From Candidatus Pacearchaeota archaeon (GTDB lineage: Archaea; Nanobdellota; Nanobdellia; Pacearchaeales; GW2011-AR1), in assembly GCA_017609695.1 (NCBI GenBank), contig JAFCDM010000037.1, forward strand, positions 1 through 10,778: a stretch of 10,778 bases of DNA. Direction: 5' to 3'. The notes under the pieces were generated by a model. The model was not told the DNA's origin. It saw only the letters and a program-made list of their open reading frames with translations, and searched no databases. Positions 1 to 6,456 of the stretch are shown here, in pieces. The first letter of the stretch is position 1. Every line of letters starts with the position of its first letter. The position numbers and the translations under genes were made by a program.

Positions 1-1884
1 TTAAACATCCAAGTAAGAAGTTGCAATGATGTTGCTTGTTCTGGTGAAAGCTGGACAGATATAACAGATACAAGTCCTCAGGATTTAAGTTTGGATAATA
101 ATACTTATTTTCAATATAAACTAGATTTTACAAGCCCAGATTCATCGGTGACTCCTGAGTTTTATAATGTTACAATTGATTATGATTTAATAAATACGGC
201 TCCTTCTATTAGTATTGTTGTTCCACAACCTGGAGCAAGTTATGGTTATAATGAAAGTTTAGGATTGAATTTCTCTGTTTCTGATGTTAATGATAACTTA
301 GATTCTTGTTGGTATAATCTTGATGGGGTTGGGAACAATAGTCTAGCTGGTTGTGCAAATACTAGCTTTGATGTTTCTGGAAATGGAAATTATGTTCTTA
401 ACATTTATGCAAATGATTCTTTAGGGGAAGAAGTAGGTGATAGTGTTAATTTTTCAGTTCAGGTTGGAGCCCCAACAATTGTTTTAAATTTTCCAATTGA
501 TGAATATCTAAATTATCAAGAAAATATTCAGTTTAATTATACTCCTACTGATTTTGATTTAGATTCTTGTGAATTGTGGGGGAATTTTAATGGTAGTTTT
601 TCTTTGAATCAAACAGATACAGGGGTTGTTAGTGGGCAGATTAATAGTTTTTCTTTGAATTTAAGTGATGCAGAATATTTATGGAATATTGAATGTAATG
701 ATTCTGTAGGCAATAATGCTGTTAATGGGAATCAAACTTTTTATATTGATACTGTTAATCCTGTTGTAAGTATTTCTGAACCTAATGGTGGAAAGACAAG
801 CAGAACTATTTTTGCATCTTGGAGTGTTTCAGATTCAAGCCCTAGGACTTGTTGGTATAATGTTTATCAAGGTGCAAGCCCAGAAATAACAAATACTTCA
901 GTTACTTGTTCTGATAATTCTACTAGTTTTGAGGTTAGTTCTGATGCTGATTTTATATTTAATTTTTATGTTAATGATTCTGCAGGCAATTTTAATTTTG
1001 ATAATTTAAGTTTTAGTGTTGATACTTCAACAACTACTCCTCCAAGTGGGGATTCTGGTAGTTCTGGTGGAGGAGGAGGTTATTTTCCTTCAGATATAAA
1101 GGGAAGAATGCAAGTTACAGAATTAGTAGAGCTTATTGCTTATGAAGGAGATAGTAAAACTTTATCTTTAAATGTTAAAAATACTGGAAGCAAATTTTTG
1201 AATAATTGCAGATTACTAGTTAAGGGAGATATAGGTTCTTGGGCTTCTTCAACTCAGGTTGAAGGAATTGCACCAGGAGAAAATATTGATTTTAATTTTA
1301 ATTTAAATGTTCCTGAGGAGACAGAACCAGGAAGTTATTCTGGGGAGTTAGAAATAAATTGTGATGAAGGAGAGGATATTCAAGAAGTGATTGTGGTTAT
1401 TCCAGGCTTACAAGATATAGAAATCAAAGAAATAATCCAAGAAAAAAGTAAATTAAATATAAACTATGTTTTTAGTGGAGATTTTGTTGGACAAGAAGTT
1501 AGTATAGAAATTTGGCTTGCTGACGGGGATGGAGTTGAAGTAAATAGAATCACAGATAGTTTTTTAGTTGGAGAAGGTTCAACTCAAAGAGAGGTTGTAA
1601 TGAATTTGCCTGATGATTTGTCTGGGATTTATTCTATTTATTTTGCGGTTTCTGAAGATTTAGAGAGTTTTGTTAAAAAATCTGTTGTTTTAGGGAAATC
1701 AAGAGTTATTGGACAAGTCGTCCTTGATACTTTTAAAGGTAAGATAAGTGTTTATGTTATTTTTTTGATAGTGATTGGAGGAGGAGTTTTTTTTATTTGG
1801 AGAAGGCATAAGGAAAATAATCAACATGTTCATAAGAATAAAAATAGGTGGTTATTAGGAAAGAAAAAAGGATTTTTTAAATGA
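1..1884 (+). CDS. Cell-surface protein with Ig-like repeats and C-terminal membrane anchor (5' end outside window)
   Basis: The frame is open from the first base to TGA at 1882-1884, giving 627 visible residues, so the gene begins before the window; the TTG at 91 is only an internal codon. The first ~65 residues look like the end of a beta-sandwich domain. Three repeats of about 95 residues follow (about nt 199-468, 469-756, 757-1020). Each begins with a proline-flanked strand and ends with a motif of the NDSxGN type, and each has a Cys pair (for example DSCWYN with a later GC) that could form a disulfide. A Gly/Ser-rich linker (about nt 1036-1083) leads to a NEW3-like beta domain (about 1108-1415) and a second beta domain. 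One membrane helix (about 1747-1800) and a basic tail end the protein, so the N-terminal mass should lie outside the cell. There are many N-x-S/T sequons. The specific role is unknown; adhesion or S-layer association is only a guess. Confidence 0.8.
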   Translation, partial: LNIQVRSCNDVACSGESWTDITDTSPQDLSLDNNTYFQYKLDFTSPDSSVTPEFYNVTIDYDLINTAPSISIVVPQPGASYGYNESLGLNFSVSDVNDNLDSCWYNLDGVGNNSLAGCANTSFDVSGNGNYVLNIYANDSLGEEVGDSVNFSVQVGAPTIVLNFPIDEYLNYQENIQFNYTPTDFDLDSCELWGNFNGSFSLNQTDTGVVSGQINSFSLNLSDAEYLWNIECNDSVGNNAVNGNQTFYIDTVNPVVSISEPNGGKTSRTIFASWSVSDSSPRTCWYNVYQGASPEITNTSVTCSDNSTSFEVSSDADFIFNFYVNDSAGNFNFDNLSFSVDTSTTTPPSGDSGSSGGGGGYFPSDIKGRMQVTELVELIAYEGDSKTLSLNVKNTGSKFLNNCRLLVKGDIGSWASSTQVEGIAPGENIDFNFNLNVPEETEPGSYSGELEINCDEGEDIQEVIVVIPGLQDIEIKEIIQEKSKLNINYVFSGDFVGQEVSIEIWLADGDGVEVNRITDSFLVGEGSTQREVVMNLPDDLSGIYSIYFAVSEDLESFVKKSVVLGKSRVIGQVVLDTFKGKISVYVIFLIVIGGGVFFIWRRHKENNQHVHKNKNRWLLGKKKGFFK

Positions 1885-1896
1885 GGGGTTTTGGAG

Positions 1897-1944
1897 TTTT
1901 TTTAAAAAACATAGTTTTAAATATTAATTTTTTTTAGTTTTTTT
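1897..1944 (+). terminator. Oligo-T tracts downstream of the surface-protein gene
   Basis: Three runs of T (1897-1903, 1928-1935, 1938-1944) follow the stop codon at 1884 and precede tRNA-Arg. Archaeal RNA polymerase terminates at oligo-U without needing a hairpin, so these are likely terminators. The window is AT-rich, so T runs also occur by chance. Confidence 0.45.
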
Positions 1945-1954
1945 ATTAAGAAAA

Positions 1955-2029
1955 GCCTCTGTAACTCAGTTGGATTAGAGTGCATCCCTTCTAAGGATGA
2001 AGTCGCAGGTTCGAGTCCTGCCAGAGGCA
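1955..2029 (+). tRNA. tRNA-Arg, anticodon TCT
   Basis: The acceptor stem GCCTCTG (1955-1961) pairs fully with CAGAGGC (2022-2028), and A2029 is the discriminator. The anticodon stem CATCC/GGATG (1983-1987/1995-1999) closes the loop CTTCTAA, placing anticodon TCT at 1990-1992. The D-loop keeps the GG pair and the T-loop is TTCGAGT. CCA is not encoded and there is no intron. The TATA box of the HNH gene starts only 4 nt after its 3' end. Confidence 0.96.
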
Positions 2030-2033
2030 TAGA

Positions 2034-2041
2034 TTTATATA
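2034..2041 (+). promoter_or_regulatory. TATA box of the HNH nuclease gene
   Basis: TTTATATA begins 29 nt upstream of the ATG at 2063, the spacing seen at several other genes here. It implies a leaderless mRNA with its own promoter immediately after tRNA-Arg. Confidence 0.6.
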
Positions 2042-2062
2042 TTCTATTTATTTAAGCTACAT

Positions 2063-2575
2063 ATGCCCCTTTGTCAATTATGTGGAAAAATTTTTAAGAA
2101 TCGTTGTAAAATAAATGGTAAGATCCATAATTTTAGTAGTAGAAAATATTGTTTAGGGTGCTCTCCTTTTGGAGAACACAACACAAAAAAATTAACAAAT
2201 AAATTTAATCAAAAAACAAAGAGAGTTTGTTCAAAATGTAAAAAAATTAAAGATAAAACTGAATTTTATGTTACTAGTAAAAGAATTCAATCTTTATGTA
2301 AAAAATGTCATAATGGTTATCTTATGGGGAAATGGAGAAAAAGAAAAATTATGATGGTTAAGAAATTTGGGGGGAAATGTGAAATATGTGGTTATAATAA
2401 GAATTTTGCTTCGCTTACTTTTCATCATAAAGATTCTAAGATAAAGGATTTCTCTTGGACAAAACTTAGATTAAAGTCTATGGATAAAATAGAAAAGGAA
2501 CTGAAAAAATGCCAATTACTTTGCAATAATTGTCATGGAGAAATCCATCATCCTGAAACAATATTAAACAACTAA
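2063..2575 (+). CDS. Free-standing HNH endonuclease with zinc ribbons
   Basis: This 170-aa protein has three zinc-binding parts: C4/C7/C30/C33; C56/C59/C79/C82, of the CSKC...CKKC type common in phage-like HNH proteins; and the HNH domain from about residue 100 to the end. The HNH part has structural cysteines C106/C109 and C154/C157, the metal/catalytic pair H121-H122 (LTFHHKD), and the closing LLCNNCHGEIH motif (N156, H158, H162). It is therefore probably an intact DNA-cutting or nicking enzyme. The linker is Lys-rich, fitting nucleic-acid binding. It lies between tRNA-Arg and tRNA-Cys on the same strand with its own TATA box and no obvious Shine-Dalgarno sequence. Free-standing HNH genes are often selfish or phage-derived, but the target site cannot be read from sequence. 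Confidence 0.85.
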   Translation: MPLCQLCGKIFKNRCKINGKIHNFSSRKYCLGCSPFGEHNTKKLTNKFNQKTKRVCSKCKKIKDKTEFYVTSKRIQSLCKKCHNGYLMGKWRKRKIMMVKKFGGKCEICGYNKNFASLTFHHKDSKIKDFSWTKLRLKSMDKIEKELKKCQLLCNNCHGEIHHPETILNN

Positions 2576-2607
2576 ATTTAAAAACTATCTATTTTTAATA
2601 AATCTAT

Positions 2608-2678
2608 GCACGGATCGCATAGTGGTTTTGCACTCGCCTGCAGAGCGAGTTACGGGGGTTCGATTCCCTCTCCGTGCT
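2608..2678 (+). tRNA. tRNA-Cys, anticodon GCA
   Basis: The acceptor stem GCACGGA (2608-2614) pairs with TCCGTGC (2671-2677). T2678 is the discriminator, and U73 is the hallmark of tRNA-Cys. The anticodon stem CTCGC/GCGAG (2633-2637/2645-2649) closes the loop CTGCAGA, giving anticodon GCA. The D-stem has three pairs plus a T-T mismatch, as in other short archaeal tRNA-Cys. The T-loop is TTCGATT. CCA is not encoded. An 11-nt perfect complement of the T-arm lies just downstream. Confidence 0.96.
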
Positions 2679-2692
2679 TTTAGGGAATCGAA
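2659..2692 (+). repeat. 11-bp perfect inverted repeat joining the tRNA-Cys T-arm to its trailer
   Basis: TTCGATTCCCT (2659-2669), which is the T-loop plus most of the 3' strand of the T-stem, is perfectly complementary to AGGGAATCGAA (2682-2692). The 12-nt spacer contains the 3' acceptor strand. In an unprocessed precursor this hairpin would compete with the cloverleaf. Confidence 0.75.
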
Positions 2693-2747
2693 TGGATGTT
2701 TTAGATTTGAAATTTTAATTTTATTTTAAGTAGTGCCTAACGAAAGA

Positions 2748-2755
2748 TTTATAAA
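2748..2755 (+). promoter_or_regulatory. TATA box of glyS
   Basis: TTTATAAA begins 29 nt before the ATG at 2777 and is preceded by a purine-rich BRE-like CGAAAGA (2741-2747). It predicts a leaderless glycyl-tRNA synthetase mRNA. Confidence 0.65.
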
Positions 2756-2776
2756 GATTAATGTAGTGGGTAAGGT

Positions 2777-4492
2777 ATGTACATAGTTAAAAAAATAATA
2801 AATGGAAATGAATATTATTATTTGAATAAATCTGTTCGGAAAGGGGATAAGGTGGTAAGTAAGAATATTGCTTATCTTGGAAAAGATAAGAAAGAAGCTG
2901 AGAAAAAGGCAAAGAGGATAATTAAGAGTTTAGATAAAAAAGGAATTTTTGATAAGAGTAAAAAGAGTGAAGATAAAAAGAAAAGTAATGGTTTTGTCGT
3001 TGATAAAAAAAAGGAAGATGAGAAAAAGGAATTAAGTATTGAAGGTTTAGCTAATTTTTGTAAGAAAAAAGGATTTGTATATGCTTCTGGTGATATTTAT
3101 GGTGGTTTAGGTGGATTTTGGGATTTTGGGCATTTAGGTGTTGAATTAAAAAATAATCTTAAAAAAGAATGGTGGAAGTTTCATGTTCAGGAAAGAGAAG
3201 ATATGGTTGGAATTGATGGGGCAATAATTACTAATCCTAAAGTTTGGGAAGCTTCTGGGCATGTTGGAAGTTTTGTAGATGTTGCTGTTGTTTGTAAAAA
3301 ATGCGGGTATAAAACTAAAATTGATAAACATGAGGTTGGTAAGATTAAATGTGATAAGTGTAATGGGGAGTATGAAAATAAAGGAGAATTTAATCCTATG
3401 TTTACAACACAAGTTGGACCGATTAAATCTGATTCTATTTTTTCTTATTTAAGACCTGAAACAGCTCAATTGATTTTTAGTAATTTTAAATTAGTTCAGG
3501 AAAATTCAAGAATGCAATTGCCTTTTGGAATTGCTCAAATTGGAAAATCTTTTAGAAATGAAATTTCTCCTCGTGAATTTTTGTTTAGATGTCGGGAATT
3601 TGAACAAATGGAGATAGAGTATTTTATTGAAAAAGAAATGAAATGTCCTTATATTGAAGAGATTAAGGATATGGAAATTTTGGTTTATGATGAAAAAATG
3701 CAGAGATATGGTTCTAAACCAGTAAGAATGAAAATTTATAATGCTTGGAAAAAAGCAATAATTAAATCAGATTGGCATGCTTATTGGATTGCTAAAGAAT
3801 TTGAGTGGTTTATTTTTTTAGGAGCAAATCCTGAAAAATTTAGAATAAGACAACATATGTTTGATGAAAAAAGCCATTATGCTATTGATACTTGGGATTT
3901 AGAATATAATTTTCCAATGGGGTGGAAAGAATTACAAGGTTTTGCAAATCGTTCTGATTTTGATTTAAAACAACATCAAGAATATTCTAAACAAAACATG
4001 GAAATTATTTGTGATGGGAAAAAAGTTTTGCCACATGTTGTTTGTGAGCCAAGTTTAGGTGTAGAAAGGGCTTTGTTAGTTTTTTTATTTGATAGTTATT
4101 TTTATGATGTTAAAAGACAAAATATTGTTTTAAAATTAAACCCTAAATTATCTCCGATTAAAGCAGCTATTTTTCCAATTGTTAAAGAACCCCAATATAT
4201 TAAAATGGCTGAAGGAATTGTAAAGAATTTGAAAAAAGAATTTAATGTTCTTTATGATAAATCTGGAAGTATTGGAAGAAGGTATTCAAGAAATGATGAG
4301 GTTGGAACTCCTTATTGTATAACTATCGACGATAAAAGTGTTAAACAAAAAGATGTAACAATTAGGGATAGAGATACAACTTTACAAATTAGAGTTAAAA
4401 TTTCAGAATTAAAAGATGTTTTGAGAAAATTAATTAGTGGAGAAATAAGTTTTAAAAAAGCTGGAAAATTAGTTGAGACAAGGAAGAAGTGA
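2777..4492 (+). CDS. glyS: Glycyl-tRNA synthetase (class II, archaeal/eukaryal type) with an extra N-terminal domain
   Basis: This 571-aa enzyme attaches glycine to tRNA-Gly using ATP. The catalytic core starts near residue 86; GDIYGGLGGFWDFGHLGVELK-type sequence at 105-125 is characteristic. Motif 2 is at 259-283 (FRNEISPRE, then R271 and CREFEQ). Motif 3 is at 424-431 (EPSLGVER). A zinc-ribbon insertion has C173/C176/C192/C195. The C-terminal anticodon-binding domain runs from about 455 to 560 and includes GSIGRRYSRNDEVGTPYC. The first ~50 residues are extra: a YYYL, then S-R-G-KV, then IAYLG pattern, like small N-terminal beta domains of some archaeal proteins and IS4/IS1634-type transposases. 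A Lys-rich linker (50-85) follows. The start at 2777 is supported by the TATA box at 2748. tRNA-Cys lies about 100 nt upstream. Confidence 0.95.
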   Translation: MYIVKKIINGNEYYYLNKSVRKGDKVVSKNIAYLGKDKKEAEKKAKRIIKSLDKKGIFDKSKKSEDKKKSNGFVVDKKKEDEKKELSIEGLANFCKKKGFVYASGDIYGGLGGFWDFGHLGVELKNNLKKEWWKFHVQEREDMVGIDGAIITNPKVWEASGHVGSFVDVAVVCKKCGYKTKIDKHEVGKIKCDKCNGEYENKGEFNPMFTTQVGPIKSDSIFSYLRPETAQLIFSNFKLVQENSRMQLPFGIAQIGKSFRNEISPREFLFRCREFEQMEIEYFIEKEMKCPYIEEIKDMEILVYDEKMQRYGSKPVRMKIYNAWKKAIIKSDWHAYWIAKEFEWFIFLGANPEKFRIRQHMFDEKSHYAIDTWDLEYNFPMGWKELQGFANRSDFDLKQHQEYSKQNMEIICDGKKVLPHVVCEPSLGVERALLVFLFDSYFYDVKRQNIVLKLNPKLSPIKAAIFPIVKEPQYIKMAEGIVKNLKKEFNVLYDKSGSIGRRYSRNDEVGTPYCITIDDKSVKQKDVTIRDRDTTLQIRVKISELKDVLRKLISGEISFKKAGKLVETRKK

Positions 4493-4518
4493 AAAGTATA
4501 TTCTTTGTTATACATTTA

Positions 4519-4526
4519 TTTTTAAA
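4519..4526 (+). promoter_or_regulatory. TATA-like element of the Nudix-ndk pair
   Basis: TTTTTAAA starts 29 nt before the ATG at 4548. This favours that start over the longer frame that opens inside glyS at 4473. The element is weak by itself because the region is AT-rich. Confidence 0.45.
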
Positions 4527-4547
4527 AAAGTGTTTTTTAGATTTTAT

Positions 4548-5057
4548 ATGAATTATGATAAAAATAAATTACATTATGTTGTTGTAACTGGGATTTTAGT
4601 TAAAAATGGGAAATATTTAATTGCAAAAAGAGCTGATTGGGAAAAAGCATTTCCAGGACAATGGACTGTTCCTGGTGGGAAGTTAGAAGTTTTAGATTAT
4701 GCTTTAAAACAAAAAGATACTGGTGTTCAGTGGTATAATATTCTTGAAAATTTATTAAAAAGAGAAGTTAAAGAAGAAGTAGGATTGGAAGTTAAAAATA
4801 TAGGTTATGTAACTAGTTTAATTTATGTTCGTCCAGATGAAATCCCTTGCTTAATCATTAGCTTATATGCAGAACCTATTGGTGCTGAAATTAAATTATG
4901 TAAGGCTTTAACTGAATATGCTTGGGTTGATATTAATGAGGCTAAAAATTATGATTTAATTGAAGGAATTTATGAAGAATTAGTGATTTTAGATAATTTC
5001 TTAAAAAAAGGCGGGAATATGGTTTGGGGGAAAAAAGAAAATGAGTTTAGTGGATGA
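4548..5057 (+). CDS. Nudix hydrolase with an insertion inside the Nudix box
   Basis: A 169-aa protein of the Nudix fold, which hydrolyses nucleoside diphosphates linked to another group. G43-G44 (VPGGKLE) and the catalytic helix R72-E-V-K-E-E-V-G-L80 are clear, so metal-binding glutamates E73, E76 and E77 are present. In the standard box (G-x5-E-x7-R-E-U-x-E-E-x-G-U) the first G lies 14 residues before the R; here G44 is 28 before it, so about 14 residues (around 48-62, KQKDTGVQWYN) are inserted. The start at 4548 is chosen because 4473 lies within glyS and gives an unconvincing N-terminus, while 4548 has a TATA-like element at the usual distance. It overlaps the downstream ndk by 17 nt, which suggests one mRNA and coupled translation. 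Substrate unknown. Confidence 0.85.
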   Translation: MNYDKNKLHYVVVTGILVKNGKYLIAKRADWEKAFPGQWTVPGGKLEVLDYALKQKDTGVQWYNILENLLKREVKEEVGLEVKNIGYVTSLIYVRPDEIPCLIISLYAEPIGAEIKLCKALTEYAWVDINEAKNYDLIEGIYEELVILDNFLKKGGNMVWGKKENEFSG

Positions 5058-5517
5058 AAGAACTCTTGATTTTATAAAGCCAGGAAATTATTGGCTTAGT
5101 TTAGAGATTTTTGAATGTTTGGGGGATTTATTAAAAAAAGATTTAGTTTCCTCTTTTTCAAGAACTCTTGCTTTTCATTTAAACCCTGTTCCCGAGGAAT
5201 TAATAAGAGAGCATTATAAAGAACATTATGGAAAGGTTTTTTATGATTGGACAATTAAAGCATTTTTAGAATCAGAAGATGGAATTGTTTTAAGAGTTTA
5301 TAGGGGAATTAATATTGTTAATCGAGTAAGAAATGCTATTGGGAATATAGACCCTCAAAAAGCAAAATCTTATACTATTCGGGGAAGATTTAGCAATGAT
5401 TCATTTGATATAGCAATGAGTGAAAAAAGATATTTGAATAATGTAATTCATGCTTCTTCAAGTATTGAAGATGCAGAAAGAGAGATTAGATTGTGGGGGG
5501 ATTATTTGTATTGGTAA
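5041..5517 (+). CDS. ndk: Nucleoside diphosphate kinase
   Basis: A 158-aa enzyme that moves the gamma phosphate from ATP to other NDPs through a phosphohistidine. ERTLDFIKP (6-14) carries the active-site Lys (K13). EHYKEHYGKVFYDW (57-70), TIRGRF (112-117, with the phosphate-contacting Arg R114) and NVIHASSSIEDAEREIRLW (134-152) follow. H137 is the catalytic His and N134 its usual partner. HASSS replaces the bacterial HGSDS, and the loop before the His (FSNDSFDIAMSEKRYL) is longer; both are features of archaeal NDKs. Length is near the family norm of about 150. The start overlaps the end of the Nudix gene by 17 nt with no separate promoter, so it is probably translated from the same mRNA. Confidence 0.93.
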   Translation: MSLVDERTLDFIKPGNYWLSLEIFECLGDLLKKDLVSSFSRTLAFHLNPVPEELIREHYKEHYGKVFYDWTIKAFLESEDGIVLRVYRGINIVNRVRNAIGNIDPQKAKSYTIRGRFSNDSFDIAMSEKRYLNNVIHASSSIEDAEREIRLWGDYLYW

Positions 5518-5560
5518 GAAACTTTATTAATTTTAAATTGTTTTAGAAATAGTAAAAGAT

Positions 5561-5809
5561 TTATAATTCTAAGGATTCAAGGAGCTTTGTTAATCCTATT
5601 TCCCAAGAAACTATCGCTCTATTTTGTTCTTTAGGAGAGCCCCTTAGAATTTCTCCCACAGAAAATACTTCTTTTGTTAATAAGTTTTGTACAACTAAAC
5701 TATCTGTATGTCCATTTGGTATGGGGATATAACCTGTTTGTATTAAGATACTTTTTAAAGTCCCTAAATTTTGGGCTTTAAACTTATATGTATTTCCAAT
5801 CTGTTCCAT
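5561..5809 (-). CDS. Hypothetical 82-aa protein
   Basis: Not recognised. It is a small soluble protein with no membrane segment, no Cys pairs and no obvious motif. The N-terminal half looks mixed alpha/beta (TYKFKAQNLGTLKSILIQTG) and the C-terminus is a predicted helix with a Trp and several Leu. Support for a real gene is the palindromic TATA box TTTATAAA at 5831-5838, 29 nt from the ATG as at the neighbouring genes, and its position filling a gap between ndk and the divergent small gene. It ends 43 nt from the end of ndk on the opposite strand. Confidence 0.6.
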   Translation of the reverse strand: MEQIGNTYKFKAQNLGTLKSILIQTGYIPIPNGHTDSLVVQNLLTKEVFSVGEILRGSPKEQNRAIVSWEIGLTKLLESLEL

Positions 5810-5830
5810 ATTTCTTGATTTATTTAGGGC

Positions 5831-5838
5831 TTTATAAA
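5831..5838 (-). promoter_or_regulatory. TATA box of the 82-aa gene
   Basis: TTTATAAA reads the same on both strands. On the minus strand it starts 29 nt before the ATG at 5809, giving a leaderless mRNA. Confidence 0.55.
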
Positions 5839-5881
5839 TGTTTTTATTAAAATTTCTTTATTGTTAATTAAATTCTACTAT

Positions 5882-5909
5882 TAAACTTTATCCCCTTAAA
5901 GTTTATAAA
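5882..5909 (+). promoter_or_regulatory. Promoter with overlapping 9-bp inverted repeat (operator candidate)
   Basis: TTTATAAA at 5902-5909 begins 29 nt before the ATG at 5931. The perfect inverted repeat TAAACTTTA (5882-5890) / TAAAGTTTA (5897-5905), spacer 6 nt, covers the BRE position and the first half of the TATA box. A bound repressor would block TBP/TFB. No adjacent regulator gene is evident. Confidence 0.5.
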
Positions 5910-5930
5910 TCAGTTTTATTTTTAATATTT

Positions 5931-6072
5931 ATGGAAGAATCAAATAAATATACTAGAGAATCGTGGAGAAAAACCTATTTCAAGGGATATTTCTCAGCAA
6001 CGGGGATGGGGGGATTTACCTAGAAATGGTGGAGAAGATCCTGATTTAGTAGATTATTTTTTAGACAATTAA
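5931..6072 (+). pseudogene. Small gene split by a +1 frameshift (about 46-47 aa if joined)
   Basis: The ATG at 5931 has a TATA box at the standard 29-nt distance, but its frame stops at TAG 6021-6023 after 30 codons. The next frame (+1) is open from before the ATG to TAA 6070-6072 and has no start codon of its own. It encodes a plausible C-terminus, DISQQRGWGDLPRNGGEDP then DLVDYFLDN. From about 5975 the +1 frame has A/T-rich third positions like neighbouring genes, while the ATG frame turns G/C-rich there (TTC, AAG, ACG, GGG). This places the shift near A5 at 5969-5973; G6 at 6008-6013 is the alternative. Length is 142 nt, one more than a multiple of three. Causes could be an indel error in a homopolymer, a real mutation or programmed shifting. 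The HIT gene starts 1 nt after the stop, so an intact version would be its operon partner. Function unknown. Confidence 0.55.
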
Positions 6073-6073
6073 A

Positions 6074-6454
6074 ATGGAAGAACAAGGAAAAGATTGTATT
6101 TTTTGTAAGATTGTAAGAGGAGAAGCACCTTGTAAAAAAGCATATGAAGATGATAATTTTATTGGTTTTTTAGATGTTAATCAAGTTGCAGAAGGGAAAA
6201 CTTTGCTTATCCCAAAAAAACATTATAAAACTCTTTTAGATATGCCTTCAAGTTTAGGTAATGAAATGTTAGATGCTTTAAAAAAAATTGCTTTAAAATT
6301 AATTGAAGAGGGGAAAGCAGAAGGATTTAATGTTTTAGTAAATAATTTTGAAGTTGCTGGGCAAGTTGTTCCCCATGCACATATCCATATTCTTCCAAGA
6401 AAAAAAGATGATGGATTAAAAGGAATGTATTTAGAAGAGGAAAATAAAAAATAA
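6074..6454 (+). CDS. HIT-family nucleotide hydrolase/transferase
   Basis: A 126-aa Hint/Fhit-type protein. The histidine triad H101-A-H103-I-H105-I-L is intact; the middle His (H103) is the expected nucleophile that forms a nucleotidyl intermediate. The N-terminal CIFCKIVRGEAP (8-19) is the usual start, and C8/C11 with H50 probably bind zinc. The family cleaves nucleoside phosphoramidates or dinucleoside polyphosphates in the cytoplasm; the exact substrate cannot be told. It begins 1 nt after the stop of the split small gene, so it very likely depends on the promoter at 5902. It ends 2 nt from the convergent cyclophilin gene. No Shine-Dalgarno sequence is obvious. Confidence 0.92.
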   Translation: MEEQGKDCIFCKIVRGEAPCKKAYEDDNFIGFLDVNQVAEGKTLLIPKKHYKTLLDMPSSLGNEMLDALKKIALKLIEEGKAEGFNVLVNNFEVAGQVVPHAHIHILPRKKDDGLKGMYLEEENKK

Positions 6455-6456
6455 AT

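Noticed and set aside
91..1884. TTG at 91 as the start of the surface protein
   Set aside because: The same frame is open to base 1 and the upstream residues continue the domain, so the gene is truncated by the window edge.
2659..2692. T-arm repeat as an integration (att) site
   Set aside because: Att sites at tRNAs are direct repeats with an integrase nearby; this repeat is inverted and no integrase is present.
3146..3412. 88-aa minus-strand ORF inside glyS
   Set aside because: It lies wholly antisense to the catalytic core of glyS, has low-complexity hydrophobic sequence and no promoter.
4312..4515. 67-aa minus-strand ORF at the end of glyS
   Set aside because: Antisense shadow of the conserved anticodon-binding domain.
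4473..4547. Longer N-terminus for the Nudix protein
   Set aside because: It overlaps glyS, encodes an unconvincing sequence, and the ATG at 4548 has the standard TATA spacing.
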